From positions 10,338-74,337 of the forward strand of contig CABOHA010000001.1 of NCBI GenBank assembly GCA_902399975.1: a stretch of DNA of 64,000 nt, read 5' to 3'. Below are positions 8,157 to 18,505 of this stretch, piece after piece (position 1 is the first letter of the stretch; each line of letters starts with the position of its first letter). Position numbers and translations under genes: made by a program. This DNA is from Coriobacteriaceae bacterium (lineage in GTDB: Bacteria; Actinomycetota; Coriobacteriia; Coriobacteriales; Coriobacteriaceae). The notes below the pieces were generated by a model that was given only the letters and a program-made list of their open reading frames with translations, was not told where the DNA came from and did not search any database.

Positions 8157-9473
8157 ATGAAGAACGAAATGAGCAGAAGGCAGTTCCTGGGCTTTGCTGG
8201 TTCCGCGGCTGCGGTTCTTGGTCTGGGCCTCGTGGGCTGCGGTGGTTCTGCCGGCTCTGGCTCCTCTGCTTCTGGTGACGCTGCCGAGGTCTACTTCCTC
8301 CAGTTCAAGCCCGAGGTCGACAAGGAGTGGAAGGAGATCGCCAAGGCGTACAAGAAGGAGAAGGGCGTCGAGGTCAAGATCGTGACCGCCGCCTCCAACA
8401 CCTACGAGGAGAAGCTCAAGTCCGAGATGTCCAAGAGCTCCGCTCCGACGCTGTTCCAGGTCAACGGCCCCACCGGCCTTAAGAACTGGAAGGACTACTG
8501 CGCCGATCTTTCCGACACCAAGCTCCGCGGCGAGCTCATCGACGACTCCCTGGCGCTGCAGTCCGACGGCAAGGATCTGGGTATCGACTGGGTTCAGGAG
8601 AGCTACGGCATCATTTACAACAAGGAGCTCCTCGAGAAGGCCGGCTACAAGGCGGAGGACATCAACTCCTTCGACAAGCTGAAGGCTTGCGCCGATGACA
8701 TCCAGGCCCGCAAGGACGAGCTCGGCGTTGACGGTGCCTTCACTTCCGCCGGTATGGATGACTCCTCCAGCTGGCGCTACACCACGCACCTCGCCAACCT
8801 CCCGCTCTACTACGAGTTCGAGAAGGAGCACAATCAGGAGGACGACGAGATCAAGGGCGAGTATCTCGACAACTTTAAGCAGATCTTCGACCTGTACATC
8901 ACCGACTCCACCTGCGATCCTTCGCAGCTCGCCTCCAAGACCGGTGACGACGCCACCAACGAGTTCGCAACCGGCAAGGCCGTCTTCTATCAGAACGGCT
9001 CTTGGGCCTACGCCGACCTCACCAAGGCCGGTATGACCGACGACCAGCTCGGCATGCTGCCGATCTACATCGGCGTCGACGGCGAGGAGAACCAGGGCCT
9101 GTGCTCCGGCGGCGAGAACTACTGGTGCGTCAGCTCCCAGGCTTCCGAGGATGCCCAGAAGGCCACCGAGGACTTCATGTATTGGTGCGTCACTTCTGAC
9201 ACCGCCACCAGCATCATCGCTGACAAGATGGGTCTGACCGCCCCGTTCAAGAGCGCTAAGGAGACCACCAACGTCTTCTCTCAGCAGGCCGTTGCTATGG
9301 CCAAGGACGGCAAGAAGACCGTCGCTTGGGACTTCGTTTACATCCCCTCCGAGGAGTGGAAGAAGAACCTCAAGCAGGCTCTCATCGCTTATGCTGCCGA
9401 CAACACCAAGTGGGACGGCGTCAAGAACGCCTTCGTCGATGGCTGGAAGACCGAGAAGGCTGCTTCCGAGTAA
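8157..9473 (+). CDS. ABC transporter sugar-binding lipoprotein
   Basis: 438 residues, extracytoplasmic solute-binding protein family 1 (maltose/oligosaccharide type). The N-terminus has a twin-arginine motif (SRRQFLG, Arg7–Arg8), a hydrophobic stretch and a lipobox LVGC with Cys28. This indicates Tat export and lipid anchoring on the outer face of the membrane, followed by a Gly/Ser linker. I use the ATG preceded by GGTGGA; an in-frame GTG at 8139 is less likely. Two permeases and an ATPase follow in the same orientation, completing the importer. A 13-bp stem-loop without a T-run after the stop codon probably protects or attenuates the transcript, giving more binding protein than permease. 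The substrate (maltose or maltodextrin) is inferred from the neighbouring glucan enzymes. Confidence 0.88.
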   Translation: MKNEMSRRQFLGFAGSAAAVLGLGLVGCGGSAGSGSSASGDAAEVYFLQFKPEVDKEWKEIAKAYKKEKGVEVKIVTAASNTYEEKLKSEMSKSSAPTLFQVNGPTGLKNWKDYCADLSDTKLRGELIDDSLALQSDGKDLGIDWVQESYGIIYNKELLEKAGYKAEDINSFDKLKACADDIQARKDELGVDGAFTSAGMDDSSSWRYTTHLANLPLYYEFEKEHNQEDDEIKGEYLDNFKQIFDLYITDSTCDPSQLASKTGDDATNEFATGKAVFYQNGSWAYADLTKAGMTDDQLGMLPIYIGVDGEENQGLCSGGENYWCVSSQASEDAQKATEDFMYWCVTSDTATSIIADKMGLTAPFKSAKETTNVFSQQAVAMAKDGKKTVAWDFVYIPSEEWKKNLKQALIAYAADNTKWDGVKNAFVDGWKTEKAASE

Positions 9474-9504
9474 GCAGTTGCTGCCCAAGCTATCTGATTA
9501 GCGA

Positions 9505-9540
9505 CAGGGGGCGGGCAGACGTAGGTTTGCCCGCCCCCTG
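9505..9540 (+). promoter_or_regulatory. Intercistronic stem-loop after the binding-protein gene
   Basis: A perfect 13-bp stem CAGGGGGCGGGCA / TGCCCGCCCCCTG with a 10-nt loop and no following T-run. The position is typical of loops that set the expression ratio of binding protein to permease. Confidence 0.65.
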
Positions 9541-9560
9541 CATATTGAAAGGACCCTTCT

Positions 9561-10415
9561 ATGGGCAAAGCACTCAAGCGCTGGTGGCCGCTCTTTATGC
9601 TGCCCACGTGCCTGGCGTTTATGATCGGGTTCGTGATTCCCTTTATCCAGGGTTTCTATCTCTCGTTCTGCCAGTTTATTACCATCAATAACGCGCACTT
9701 TGTCGGTATCGAGAACTACGTGCGCGCGCTGTCCGATCCGCAGTTCTCCACGTCGTTCTTCTTTACCGTGGCGTTTGCCTTCCTGTCGACGGTGCTCATC
9801 AACGTGATCGCGCTGGCCATTGCGCAGGCGCTCACTCGCAAGGCGCTCAAGGGCACCAACATCTTCCGTACGATTTTCTTTATGCCTAACCTGATTGGCG
9901 GCATTGTACTGGGTTACATTTGGCAGATTCTGATCAACTGCCTGCTCTCCAACGTGGGTGCCCAGCTTATCGCCCTCAACTCCGCCGCTGGCTTCTGGGG
10001 CCTTATCATCCTGACCCTGTGGCAACAGGTCGGCTACATGATGATCATCTACATCGCCGGTCTGCAGTCCATTCCGTCCGACTACATCGAGGCCGCCAAG
10101 GTCGATGGCGCTACGGCATGGCAGACGTTTTGGAAGGTTAAGATCCCCAACCTGATGCCGACCATCACCATCTGCCTGTTCCTGTCCATCACCAACGGCT
10201 TTAAGCTGTTCGACCAGAACCTCGCCCTTACCGGTGGCGCCCCGGCGCACTCCACCGAGATGCTCGCCCTGAACATCTACAACACGTTCTATTCGCGTGC
10301 TGGCATCGCATGGCAGGGCATCGGTCAGGCCAAGGCAGTTATCTTCTGCATCCTGGTTGTCGCTATTTCTATGATCCAGCTTAAGGCCACGAGGTCCAAG
10401 GAGGTGCAGCAGTAA
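9561..10415 (+). CDS. ABC sugar permease, MalF/UgpA type
   Basis: 284-residue inner-membrane permease with about six transmembrane helices. The cytoplasmic EAA loop that contacts the ATPase reads EAAKVDGATAWQTFWKVKIPNLMP near residues 178–201. It lacks the long periplasmic P2 loop of enteric MalF, as expected for the Gram-positive oligosaccharide subfamily. The ribosome site GAAAGGA precedes the ATG. Its last base overlaps the ATG of the next permease (TAATG), so the two are translationally coupled and should form a heterodimer. Confidence 0.9.
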   Translation: MGKALKRWWPLFMLPTCLAFMIGFVIPFIQGFYLSFCQFITINNAHFVGIENYVRALSDPQFSTSFFFTVAFAFLSTVLINVIALAIAQALTRKALKGTNIFRTIFFMPNLIGGIVLGYIWQILINCLLSNVGAQLIALNSAAGFWGLIILTLWQQVGYMMIIYIAGLQSIPSDYIEAAKVDGATAWQTFWKVKIPNLMPTITICLFLSITNGFKLFDQNLALTGGAPAHSTEMLALNIYNTFYSRAGIAWQGIGQAKAVIFCILVVAISMIQLKATRSKEVQQ

Positions 10416-11254
10416 TGAAACGCGATAAGGCTATTAACCGCGCGCTCTCGATCTTCTTTACGATCCTGTCGCTCGCATGGATCTACCCCGTGTTCATGAT
10501 TGCGCTCAATTCCTTTAAGAAGGGGACCGCAATCAGCACCACCACGGCGTTCGATCTGCTCACGCCCGAGACGTTCAACGGCCTCGCAAACTACGTGCAC
10601 GCTCTGAACGAGCAGGGCTTTGCCTCGGCGTTTATGTATTCGCTCATCATCACGGTCACGTCGGTCGTGCTGATTCTGGTGTGCTGCTCCATGTGCGCCT
10701 GGTACGTGGTGCGCGTCAATAACAAGATCTCGAACTTCTTCTATTACCTGTTCGTGTTCTCGATGGTCGTGCCGTTCCAGATGCTGATGTTCACGCTGTC
10801 CAATTTGGCGGACCGCATCGGCTTTAACACGCCGTTCAACATCTGCTTTATCTATCTGGGCTTTGGCGCGGGTCTGGCGGTCTTTATGTTCGCCGGCTTT
10901 GTAAAGAACATCCCGCTCGAGATTGAGGAGGCGGCCATGATCGACGGCTGCAACCCGGTCCAGGTGTTCTTTAAGATTGTCCTTCCCATCATGAAGCCCA
11001 CCTATCTTTCGGTTGGCATCCTCGAGACCATGTGGGTCTGGAACGACTACCTGCTGCCCTACCTCACCCTTGACTCCACCAAGTACAAGACCATTCCTAT
11101 CTTGATCCAGTACTTCCGTGGCGGCTATGGCCACGTCGAGCTCGGCCCCATGATGGCCTGCATCATGATGGTCGTTGTCCCCATCGTCATCATGTACATC
11201 TTCTGCCAGAAGTACATCATCGACGGCGTGGTGGCAGGTGCCGTCAAGGGCTGA
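10415..11254 (+). CDS. ABC sugar permease, MalG/UgpE type
   Basis: 279-residue second permease subunit with about six hydrophobic helices. The EAA-type motif is EIEEAAMIDGCNPVQVFFKIVLP near residue 169, and the ending DGVVAGAVKG is typical of MalG relatives. The ATG overlaps the upstream permease stop by one base. It pairs with the preceding MalF-type protein and the downstream MsmK-type ATPase to import an oligosaccharide, probably maltodextrin. Confidence 0.9.
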   Translation: MKRDKAINRALSIFFTILSLAWIYPVFMIALNSFKKGTAISTTTAFDLLTPETFNGLANYVHALNEQGFASAFMYSLIITVTSVVLILVCCSMCAWYVVRVNNKISNFFYYLFVFSMVVPFQMLMFTLSNLADRIGFNTPFNICFIYLGFGAGLAVFMFAGFVKNIPLEIEEAAMIDGCNPVQVFFKIVLPIMKPTYLSVGILETMWVWNDYLLPYLTLDSTKYKTIPILIQYFRGGYGHVELGPMMACIMMVVVPIVIMYIFCQKYIIDGVVAGAVKG

Positions 11255-11279
11255 TGCCGTAACTGTTTTGCAAGTTTCT

Positions 11280-11304
11280 GCGGCGCCCCTCAGCGTGGCG
11301 CCGC
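11280..11304 (+). promoter_or_regulatory. Intercistronic hairpin before the ATPase gene
   Basis: An 8-bp stem GCGGCGCC / GGCGCCGC with a 9-nt loop lies between the second permease and the ATPase. There is no T-run, so it is more likely a stability or attenuation element than a terminator. Confidence 0.5.
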
Positions 11305-11322
11305 ATATCGAAAGGTAAAGAC

Positions 11323-12522
<1,200 letters not shown>

Positions 12523-12590
12523 GCCCGGTGCATCCAGGCCCTCCCTTTGGGCGACTGCGGCTTTGCCATCCTTTTGCCGTGGTCACATAT

Positions 12591-12636
12591 AAGGCTCCCC
12601 TCCCGTCCACTGGGCGAGAGGGGAGCCTTTCTTTGT
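12591..12636 (+). terminator. Rho-independent terminator of the ABC importer operon
   Basis: A 12-bp stem AAGGCTCCCCTC / GAGGGGAGCCTT is followed by a TCTTTGT tract. Confidence 0.85.
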
Positions 12637-12660
12637 GTTGGGGTTGTCCATCTGTCAGTT

Positions 12661-12960
12661 TGTCTTGATCTGTAACAGGAGGAGGGCCAAATTGGGCCTA
12701 GGTGTTACAAGTTGAGATGTTGTTGAGCTGCCCGTCCTTCCATCTCAATCCGTAACACGAGAGGCTGATTTCGACAGTTACCTGTTACAGATTGAGATTG
12801 TTTTAGCGGCCTTGCCCGTCTGTCTCGTTCTGTAACAGGTAGACCCGATTCCAGCGGTTATCTGTTACAGATTGAGACAGTTCATCGGGACAATTCTGTT
12901 TGTCTTGATCTGTAACAGATAGACCCAATTTTGCCGGTTAGGTGTTACAGATCGAGATTG
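12661..12960. repeat. Four-unit tandem array of palindromes with exact 80-bp period
   Basis: Units begin at 12661, 12741, 12821 and 12901. Each has a left arm of the form TCTyrwTCTGTAACAG and a right arm of the form CTGTTACAGATTGAGA about 40 bp later (right arms at 12703, 12783, 12863 and 12943), so each unit can fold back on itself. The loop between the arms and the spacer between units vary in sequence while spacing is kept exactly. The array fills the 350-bp gap between convergent importer and glycogen phosphorylase genes. There are no spacers of CRISPR type and no coding potential. Confidence 0.9.
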
Positions 12961-12995
12961 TTTGGTCGAGGTGGGCCACGGGCAACACGCAGGCA

Positions 12996-13027
12996 CAAAA
13001 AACGGAGCCGTGTTGCCACGACTCCGC
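12996..13027 (-). terminator. Rho-independent terminator of glycogen phosphorylase
   Basis: On the minus strand the stem CGGAGTCGTG / CACGGCTCCG is followed by TTTTTTG, 30 bp after the glgP stop. Confidence 0.85.
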
Positions 13028-13055
13028 TTTCAAGAGGATGGGTAAGGGGAATGGG

Positions 13056-15323
13056 TTAGTCCAGGTGCCAAATCTCGTCGTTGTACTGGGAGATCGTACG
13101 GTCGGACGAGAAGGTGCCGGCGTTGGCGATGTTGATCAGCGCCTTGCGCATCCAGACATCCTGGTCCTCGTAGTCGGCCAGCACGCGCTCCTTGGTCTGG
13201 ATGTATTCCTCAATGTCGAGCAGGGCCATAAACCAGTCCTTGCCCTTAATGTCGTCGTGCAGACGCTGCAGGCGCTCCGCGTTGCCGGTCGCCATAAAGG
13301 CGGGGTTGGTGATGAAGTCCACTAGCAGCTTGATGCCGGGCTTGCGGTAGAGCGCGCCGGCGTCATAGGTGCCGTCGGCGTAGAGCTGCTCGACCTGCTT
13401 GGACGAGGCGCCAAAGGTATAGATGTTCTCGTCGCCCACGAGCTCGGCAATCTCGACGTTGGCGCCGTCGAGCGTGCACAGGGTCAAGGCGCCGTTGAGC
13501 ATGAACTTCATGTTGGAGGTACCGCTCGCCTCCTTGGAGGCCAGGCTGATCTGCTCGGAGATGTCGGCAGCGGGAATCACGCGCTCGGCGGCGGTGACGT
13601 TGTAGTTCTCGATCATGACGACCTGCAGGTAGGGAGCCACGTCGGGGTCGTTGGCGATCCACTGGGAAAGCGTCAGGATCAGGTGAATGATGTCTTGGGC
13701 GATGGTGTAGGCAGGTGCCGCCTTGCCGCCAAAGATGATGGTGACGGGGTGCTCGGGCTTGTTGCCGTTCTTGATGTCGAGATACTTCCAGATGATGTAG
13801 AGCGCGAGCATCTGCTGGCGCTTGTACTCATGGATACGCTTGACCTGAACGTCGATGATGGCGTTGGAGGGAATGGTCACGCCCTGCTCGAGCGCCATGA
13901 ACTGGCGCATGATGGTCTTGGCCTCGACCTTGGTAGCGGCCAGGCGCTCAAGAACATCCTTGTCGTCGGCGAACTTGGCGAGCTTGCTCAGATCGCCGGT
14001 GCTGCGCCAGTCGGTGCCGATTACATCGTCGAGCAGGCTGGCGAGCGCGGGGTTGGCCCCATGGATCCAGCGGCGGAAGGTGATGCCGTTGGTCTTGTTG
14101 GAGAACTTCTCGGGATAGATCTCGTAGAACGGATGAAGCTCGGTGTCCTCCAGGATCTTGGTGTGGAGGGCGGCTACACCGTTGATGGAGAAGCCAAAGT
14201 GGATGTCCATGTGGGCCATGTGGACGGTGTCGTGCTCGTCAATGATGGCGACGCGCGGGTCATCGTGCTCGGCCTTCGCGATCTCATCGAGCTTGACGAT
14301 GATGCCGGCGATGGCGGGGGAGACCTTCTGCAGGCTGGCGAGCGGCCACTTCTCGAGCGCCTCGGCAAGAATCGTGTGGTTAGTGTAGGCGACCATGGAG
14401 CGTACGATGGTCACGGCCTCGTCAAACTCGATGTCGTGCTCGGTGGTGAGCAGGCGGATGAGCTCGGGGATGACCATGGTGGGGTGTGTGTCGTTGATCT
14501 GGACCACGGCGTAGTCGGCCAGGTCGTGCAGGTTGCTGCCGCGCTCGACGGCCTCGTCAATCAGGAGCTGGGCGGCGTTGCTCACCATGAAGTACTCCTG
14601 GTAGATGCGAAGCAGGCGGCCCTGCTCGTCGGAATCGTCGGGGTACAGGAACAGGGTGAGGTTCTTGGCGATTTCGGTCTTGTCAAAGTCAATAGAGCTG
14701 CCGGGGACCAGGCCGTCGTCGACGCTTGCCAAATCGAACAGGCGCAAGCGGTTTTTGGTGGGCTGGCCGTAGCCGGGCACATCGATGTTGACGAGCTTGG
14801 AGGTAACGGCAAAGTCGCCGAACTCGACGGTGTAGGAGCGGTCGTCATCGATCAGGATATCCTGCTCGCCGAGCCACTCGTCGGGGACGGCCTTCTGCTG
14901 GTTGTCGACAAAGCGCTGGCGGAACAGGCCGTAATGGTAGTTGAGGCCCACGCCGTCGCCGGTAAGGCCCAGCGTGGCGATGGAATCCAAGAAGCACGCG
15001 GCCAGACGGCCCAGGCCGCCGTTGCCGAGCGAAGGCTCGACCTCGAACTCCTCAATCTTATTGAGGTCGTGGCCGGCGGCGACGAGCTGGTCCTTAACCT
15101 CGTCATAGATGCCGAGGTCGATCATATTGTTGATGAGCAGCTTGCCGATCAAAAACTCGGCAGAGATGTAGTAGAGCTTTTTCTTGCCGTTGTTGAGCGG
15201 ACAATCGGCAGAGCGCTCCTGCACGAGCTTGACCAGCAGCTTATAAATACGACGGTCATCGAGCTGCTCGAGCGAGGTTCCAAAGGACTGCTCGGCAAGA
15301 GCCGCAAGATTGATACGGGGCAT
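13056..15323 (-). CDS. glgP: Glycogen/maltodextrin phosphorylase
   Basis: 755 residues. The enzyme phosphorolyses alpha-1,4-glucan to glucose 1-phosphate using pyridoxal phosphate. Family landmarks are SAEFLIGKLLINN near the N-terminus, SLGNGGLGRLAACFLDS, the C-terminal VKRIHEYKRQQM, and the cofactor lysine at about residue 606 in KEASGTSNMKFMLNG. It is shorter than the usual 800–840 residues, mostly at the N-terminus, in line with bacterial non-allosteric forms. AGGAGG lies just before the ATG. It is downstream of malQ on the same strand, separated by a terminator-like hairpin, so partial co-transcription is likely. With the importer and MalQ it turns maltodextrin into phosphorylated glucose. 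Confidence 0.95.
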   Translation of the reverse strand: MPRINLAALAEQSFGTSLEQLDDRRIYKLLVKLVQERSADCPLNNGKKKLYYISAEFLIGKLLINNMIDLGIYDEVKDQLVAAGHDLNKIEEFEVEPSLGNGGLGRLAACFLDSIATLGLTGDGVGLNYHYGLFRQRFVDNQQKAVPDEWLGEQDILIDDDRSYTVEFGDFAVTSKLVNIDVPGYGQPTKNRLRLFDLASVDDGLVPGSSIDFDKTEIAKNLTLFLYPDDSDEQGRLLRIYQEYFMVSNAAQLLIDEAVERGSNLHDLADYAVVQINDTHPTMVIPELIRLLTTEHDIEFDEAVTIVRSMVAYTNHTILAEALEKWPLASLQKVSPAIAGIIVKLDEIAKAEHDDPRVAIIDEHDTVHMAHMDIHFGFSINGVAALHTKILEDTELHPFYEIYPEKFSNKTNGITFRRWIHGANPALASLLDDVIGTDWRSTGDLSKLAKFADDKDVLERLAATKVEAKTIMRQFMALEQGVTIPSNAIIDVQVKRIHEYKRQQMLALYIIWKYLDIKNGNKPEHPVTIIFGGKAAPAYTIAQDIIHLILTLSQWIANDPDVAPYLQVVMIENYNVTAAERVIPAADISEQISLASKEASGTSNMKFMLNGALTLCTLDGANVEIAELVGDENIYTFGASSKQVEQLYADGTYDAGALYRKPGIKLLVDFITNPAFMATGNAERLQRLHDDIKGKDWFMALLDIEEYIQTKERVLADYEDQDVWMRKALINIANAGTFSSDRTISQYNDEIWHLD

Positions 15324-15361
15324 GTTTCCTCCTGTGGTGAGTTGACGACATGTCAGAAATT

Positions 15362-15404
15362 CAAAAGAAGCCCGCGCGAGGGATTGGGGCGGCCTCGCGC
15401 GGGA
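15362..15404 (-). terminator. Terminator or attenuator between malQ and glgP
   Basis: On the minus strand CCCGCGCGAGG pairs with CCTCGCGCGGG (11 bp), followed by CTTCTTTT. It would end most malQ transcription before glgP. Confidence 0.75.
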
Positions 15405-15451
15405 AAAGCGGTCGCGTCCGCACGGTGGGGTGGGGTCGGGCGCGGTGGCTC

Positions 15452-16957
15452 CTATTGGGGAAGCTCAATTTCGGCTTCCGACGGGATGCGGAAGTAGGTT
15501 TCGGTCCAGTCGGTGAGCTTGTGCTCGAGCTCGCGGGTGATGGCGCCATCGAGCATGCGCCAGGTCCAGTTGCCGCCCAGCGTGGCGGGAGTGTTGATGC
15601 GCGCCTCGTTGCCCAGGTTGAGCAGGTCTTGCATGGTGTAGATGCAGGTATCGCTCACGCTGGCGGCGATGGTGCGGTTGAGTGCATCGGCCATGGGCTC
15701 GCCGGCCTGCTGGTGGGTGTACAGGGCCGCCTGCTCGCGCTGACGCGGGGTGGCCGTTCCCTCAAACCAACCGCGCGCCGTCTCGTTGTCGTGGGTGCCC
15801 ACATAGGCGACGGTGTTGGCAATGTAGTTGTGTGGCAGATAGTACGAGTTGGTGCCCTCAAAGGCGAACTGCAAGATCTTCATGCCGGGGAAGCCCGAGT
15901 TGTCGCGCATGTCGATGACGCCGGGGGTGAGGAAGCCCAGGTCTTCGGCGATGATGGGTAGCGTGCCGAGCTTTTCCTCGAGCGTCTTGAAGAACTTGAG
16001 GCCGGGGCCCTGCGTCCACGAGCCGTAGGACGAATCGGGTGAGGAGAACGGCACCTCCCAATAGGCCTCGAAGCCGCGGAAGTGATCCAGGCGGATGACA
16101 TCGTACATGTCGAGGGCGGCGCGGATGCGGCCCTCCCACCAGGAGAAACCGTCCGACTCCATGGCGTCCCAGTCGTAGATGGGATTGCCCCAGTACTGGC
16201 CGGTGGCAGAGAACTGGTCGGGCGGCGTGCCGGCGACACTCACAGGATTACCGGCGGCGTCGATCTTAAAGAGCTCGGGCGTGGCCCACATCTCGACGGA
16301 GTCGCGTGAGACATAGATTGGCAGATCGCCGATGATCAGGATGTCGCGCTCGTTGGCATAGGCCTTGAGGCGGCTCCACTGACGATCGAAGAAGTATTGC
16401 GTCATCTGGTGGTAGAGCATGCGCGCGGGATGGGCGGCGCAGACCTTGGCAGAGGCCTCACCGCGGGTACGAAGCTCTGCGGGCCACTCCCAAAATGCCT
16501 TGAGGCCGCACTCCTCCTTGACGGTCATGAACTCGCAGTAGGGGATGAGCCAGTCCTCGTTGGCCTGGATAAAGTCATCAAAATCGGCCGGCTTGTCGGC
16601 AGCAAAGCGCTCAGCGGCGCGGTCGAGAATCTGACGGCGGCCGCCAAAGATAGCGCCGTAGTCGACATTGCTGGGGTCGGATCCCAGATACACGCCATCG
16701 ATATCGCGCTGCTCCAGATACCCTGCCTCGATAAGCTCGGCAAAGTCGATAAAGTTGGGGTTGCCTGCGCGGGCCGAGAACGACTGATAGGGCGAATCGC
16801 CATAGCTGGTCGTCGTAAGGGGCAGAATCTGCCAGTAATGTTGTTTGCACGAGGCGAGAAAATCGACGAAGTCGTAGGCATTCCAGCCAAAGCCGCCGAT
16901 TCCGTATGGTCCGGGCAGAGATGAGACGGGCATGAGGACGCCGCTTGCACGCTCCAT
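15452..16957 (-). CDS. malQ: 4-alpha-glucanotransferase (amylomaltase)
   Basis: 501 residues, GH77. It disproportionates maltose and maltodextrins, releasing glucose and building longer chains for phosphorylase. The N-terminus ERASGVLMPVSSLPGPYGIG, the RLDHFRGFEAYWEVP block, AEDLGFLTPGVIDMR and YVGTHDNETARGW are diagnostic, covering the catalytic acidic residues. I place the start at the ATG that gives MERASG, as in most homologues; an upstream TTG/GTG would add five residues. A GTTTAAAC palindrome lies about 100 bp upstream, matching those near the GntR gene, so shared control is possible. Confidence 0.93.
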   Translation of the reverse strand: MERASGVLMPVSSLPGPYGIGGFGWNAYDFVDFLASCKQHYWQILPLTTTSYGDSPYQSFSARAGNPNFIDFAELIEAGYLEQRDIDGVYLGSDPSNVDYGAIFGGRRQILDRAAERFAADKPADFDDFIQANEDWLIPYCEFMTVKEECGLKAFWEWPAELRTRGEASAKVCAAHPARMLYHQMTQYFFDRQWSRLKAYANERDILIIGDLPIYVSRDSVEMWATPELFKIDAAGNPVSVAGTPPDQFSATGQYWGNPIYDWDAMESDGFSWWEGRIRAALDMYDVIRLDHFRGFEAYWEVPFSSPDSSYGSWTQGPGLKFFKTLEEKLGTLPIIAEDLGFLTPGVIDMRDNSGFPGMKILQFAFEGTNSYYLPHNYIANTVAYVGTHDNETARGWFEGTATPRQREQAALYTHQQAGEPMADALNRTIAASVSDTCIYTMQDLLNLGNEARINTPATLGGNWTWRMLDGAITRELEHKLTDWTETYFRIPSEAEIELPQ

Positions 16958-17049
16958 GAATGCGCTCACCAACCTTCTTGTTGTGGGGTCGGCCTGCCGA
17001 TGGGTGTGCAGTCCGCCTCCGATGTTCTGATTCGATACGCCTATTGTAA

Positions 17050-17070
17050 AACATGTTGTTTAAACATGTA
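17050..17070. promoter_or_regulatory. Candidate operator upstream of malQ
   Basis: ACATGTTGTTTAAACATGT at 17051–17069 is a near-palindrome centred on GTTTAAAC, the octamer repeated beside the GntR gene. Regulator assignment is inferred. Confidence 0.35.
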
Positions 17071-17120
17071 CAGGCAAGATAAAAAAGTTGGAAGTATTTT
17101 GGTGAATGGTTACGCGTCAT

Positions 17121-17156
17121 GAAAAAGCCCCGGTCTCACATCGTGAGATCGGGGCA
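17121..17156 (-). terminator. Rho-independent terminator of galE
   Basis: Stem GCCCCGATCTCAC / GTGAGACCGGGGC followed by TTTTTC on the minus strand. Confidence 0.85.
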
Positions 17157-17177
17157 AGAACGGTATGTAGGTTTTTG

Positions 17178-18239
17178 CTACTCGGCGTCGGCGAAGCCGT
17201 TGGGGTTGTGGCTCTGCCAATTCCAGCTGTCGCGGCACATGTCCGCGATATCGTACTGGGCCTTCCAGCCCATCATGCGCTCGGCCTTGGAGGCATCGCA
17301 CCAGTTGGCGGCGATGTCGCCGGCGCGGCGCTCGCGGATCACATAGGGCAGCTCCTTGCCGCAGGCCTTGGAGAAAGCAGCGACGACCTCGAGTACCGAG
17401 GTGCCGGTGCCGGTGCCCAGGTTAAAGATCTCGACGCCGGTCTTGCCGTTCATCCAGTTGAGGGCGGCCACGTGACCAGATGCCAGGTCACACACGTGGA
17501 TGTAGTCGCGCACGCCGGTGCCGTCGGGGGTGGGGTAATCGTTGCCAAAGACCTGAACAGCCTCGAGCTTACCGACGGCGACCTGGGCGACGTAAGGCAC
17601 CAGGTTGTTGGGGATACCCTTGGGGTCCTCGCCAATCAGGCCCGACGGATGGGCGCCGATGGGATTGAAGTAACGGAGCAGCACGACGTCCCACTCGGGG
17701 TCGGCGGTGTGGACGTCCATGAGGATCTGCTCAATCATCCACTTGGTCCAACCATAGGGGTTGGTCGCGGGCTTCTTGGGGTCCTCTTCGGTGACAGGCG
17801 GATTGTCCGGATCGCCGTAGACGGTCGAAGAGCTCGAGAAGATGATGGACTTGCAGCCGTGGTTGCGCATGACATCGATGAGCACCAGGGTGTTCTCGAT
17901 GTTGTTGTGGTAGTACTCGACGGGCTTGCTTACCGACTCGCCAACGGCCTTAAAGCCGGCAAAGTGGATGACACGGTCGATCTGGTGGGTATCGAAGATC
18001 TTGTTCATCGCGTCGCGGTCGAGCACGTTGGCCTCGTAGAAGGTGAGGTTCTTGGCGGCCTCGTCGCCCACGATGGTCTTGACGCGGTCGATGGCAACGG
18101 CGCTGGAGTTGGAGAGGTCATCGACGACGACAACCTGGTAGCCGCCCTCGAGCAGCTGAACGACGGTATGCGAGCCGATAAAGCCGGCGCCGCCGGTAAC
18201 GAGGACGCAGGTGTCTTTGGGGTCGAGTGCTTTGGACAT
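17178..18239 (-). CDS. galE: UDP-glucose 4-epimerase
   Basis: 353-residue short-chain dehydrogenase/reductase that interconverts UDP-glucose and UDP-galactose with tightly bound NAD. The Rossmann motif VLVTGGAGFIGSH lies near residues 13–25, VVVVDDLSNSS follows, the Ser of IIFSSSSTVYG precedes the catalytic YGWTK pair near residue 160, and the substrate region RYFNPIGAHPSG is intact. The start used has AGGAGA seven bases upstream and the family-typical N-terminus; an upstream in-frame ATG at 18311 would add 24 unconserved residues. It is transcribed alone, with its own terminator, and supports galactose use and cell-envelope sugar supply. Confidence 0.94.
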   Translation of the reverse strand: MSKALDPKDTCVLVTGGAGFIGSHTVVQLLEGGYQVVVVDDLSNSSAVAIDRVKTIVGDEAAKNLTFYEANVLDRDAMNKIFDTHQIDRVIHFAGFKAVGESVSKPVEYYHNNIENTLVLIDVMRNHGCKSIIFSSSSTVYGDPDNPPVTEEDPKKPATNPYGWTKWMIEQILMDVHTADPEWDVVLLRYFNPIGAHPSGLIGEDPKGIPNNLVPYVAQVAVGKLEAVQVFGNDYPTPDGTGVRDYIHVCDLASGHVAALNWMNGKTGVEIFNLGTGTGTSVLEVVAAFSKACGKELPYVIRERRAGDIAANWCDASKAERMMGWKAQYDIADMCRDSWNWQSHNPNGFADAE

Positions 18240-18505
18240 GTAGTCTCCTATCGAATCAGGAACACTTCTTGAGGGGAGTATAGCGCAGGCGGGGACGCCC
18301 AAATGGTGCACTGTAGGAAAAGCAGAGGATTATGTTAACGTACTCATATAAGAGCTTGCTCAATTGTTACCTCAAATTTGACAATTGCTTACGAGCCGCC
18401 GACCTTGTAGTTTCCTGCCGTTCGTGGAAATCGTTGGGACGCGCCATATGTACGCTAATATGTATGAGTTGAGCGACATATAAATAAGCATGTAACGGAG
18501 TACAT

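Noticed and set aside
12661..12960. CRISPR array
   Set aside because: The repeats are about 80 bp apart with conserved arms and diverged loops, not identical short repeats with unique spacers; no cas genes are present.
13683..15497. 604-aa plus-strand frame opposite glycogen phosphorylase
   Set aside because: Antisense to a clear glgP; composition (Val/Leu/Gly/Asp repeats) is that of a reversed GC-rich gene.
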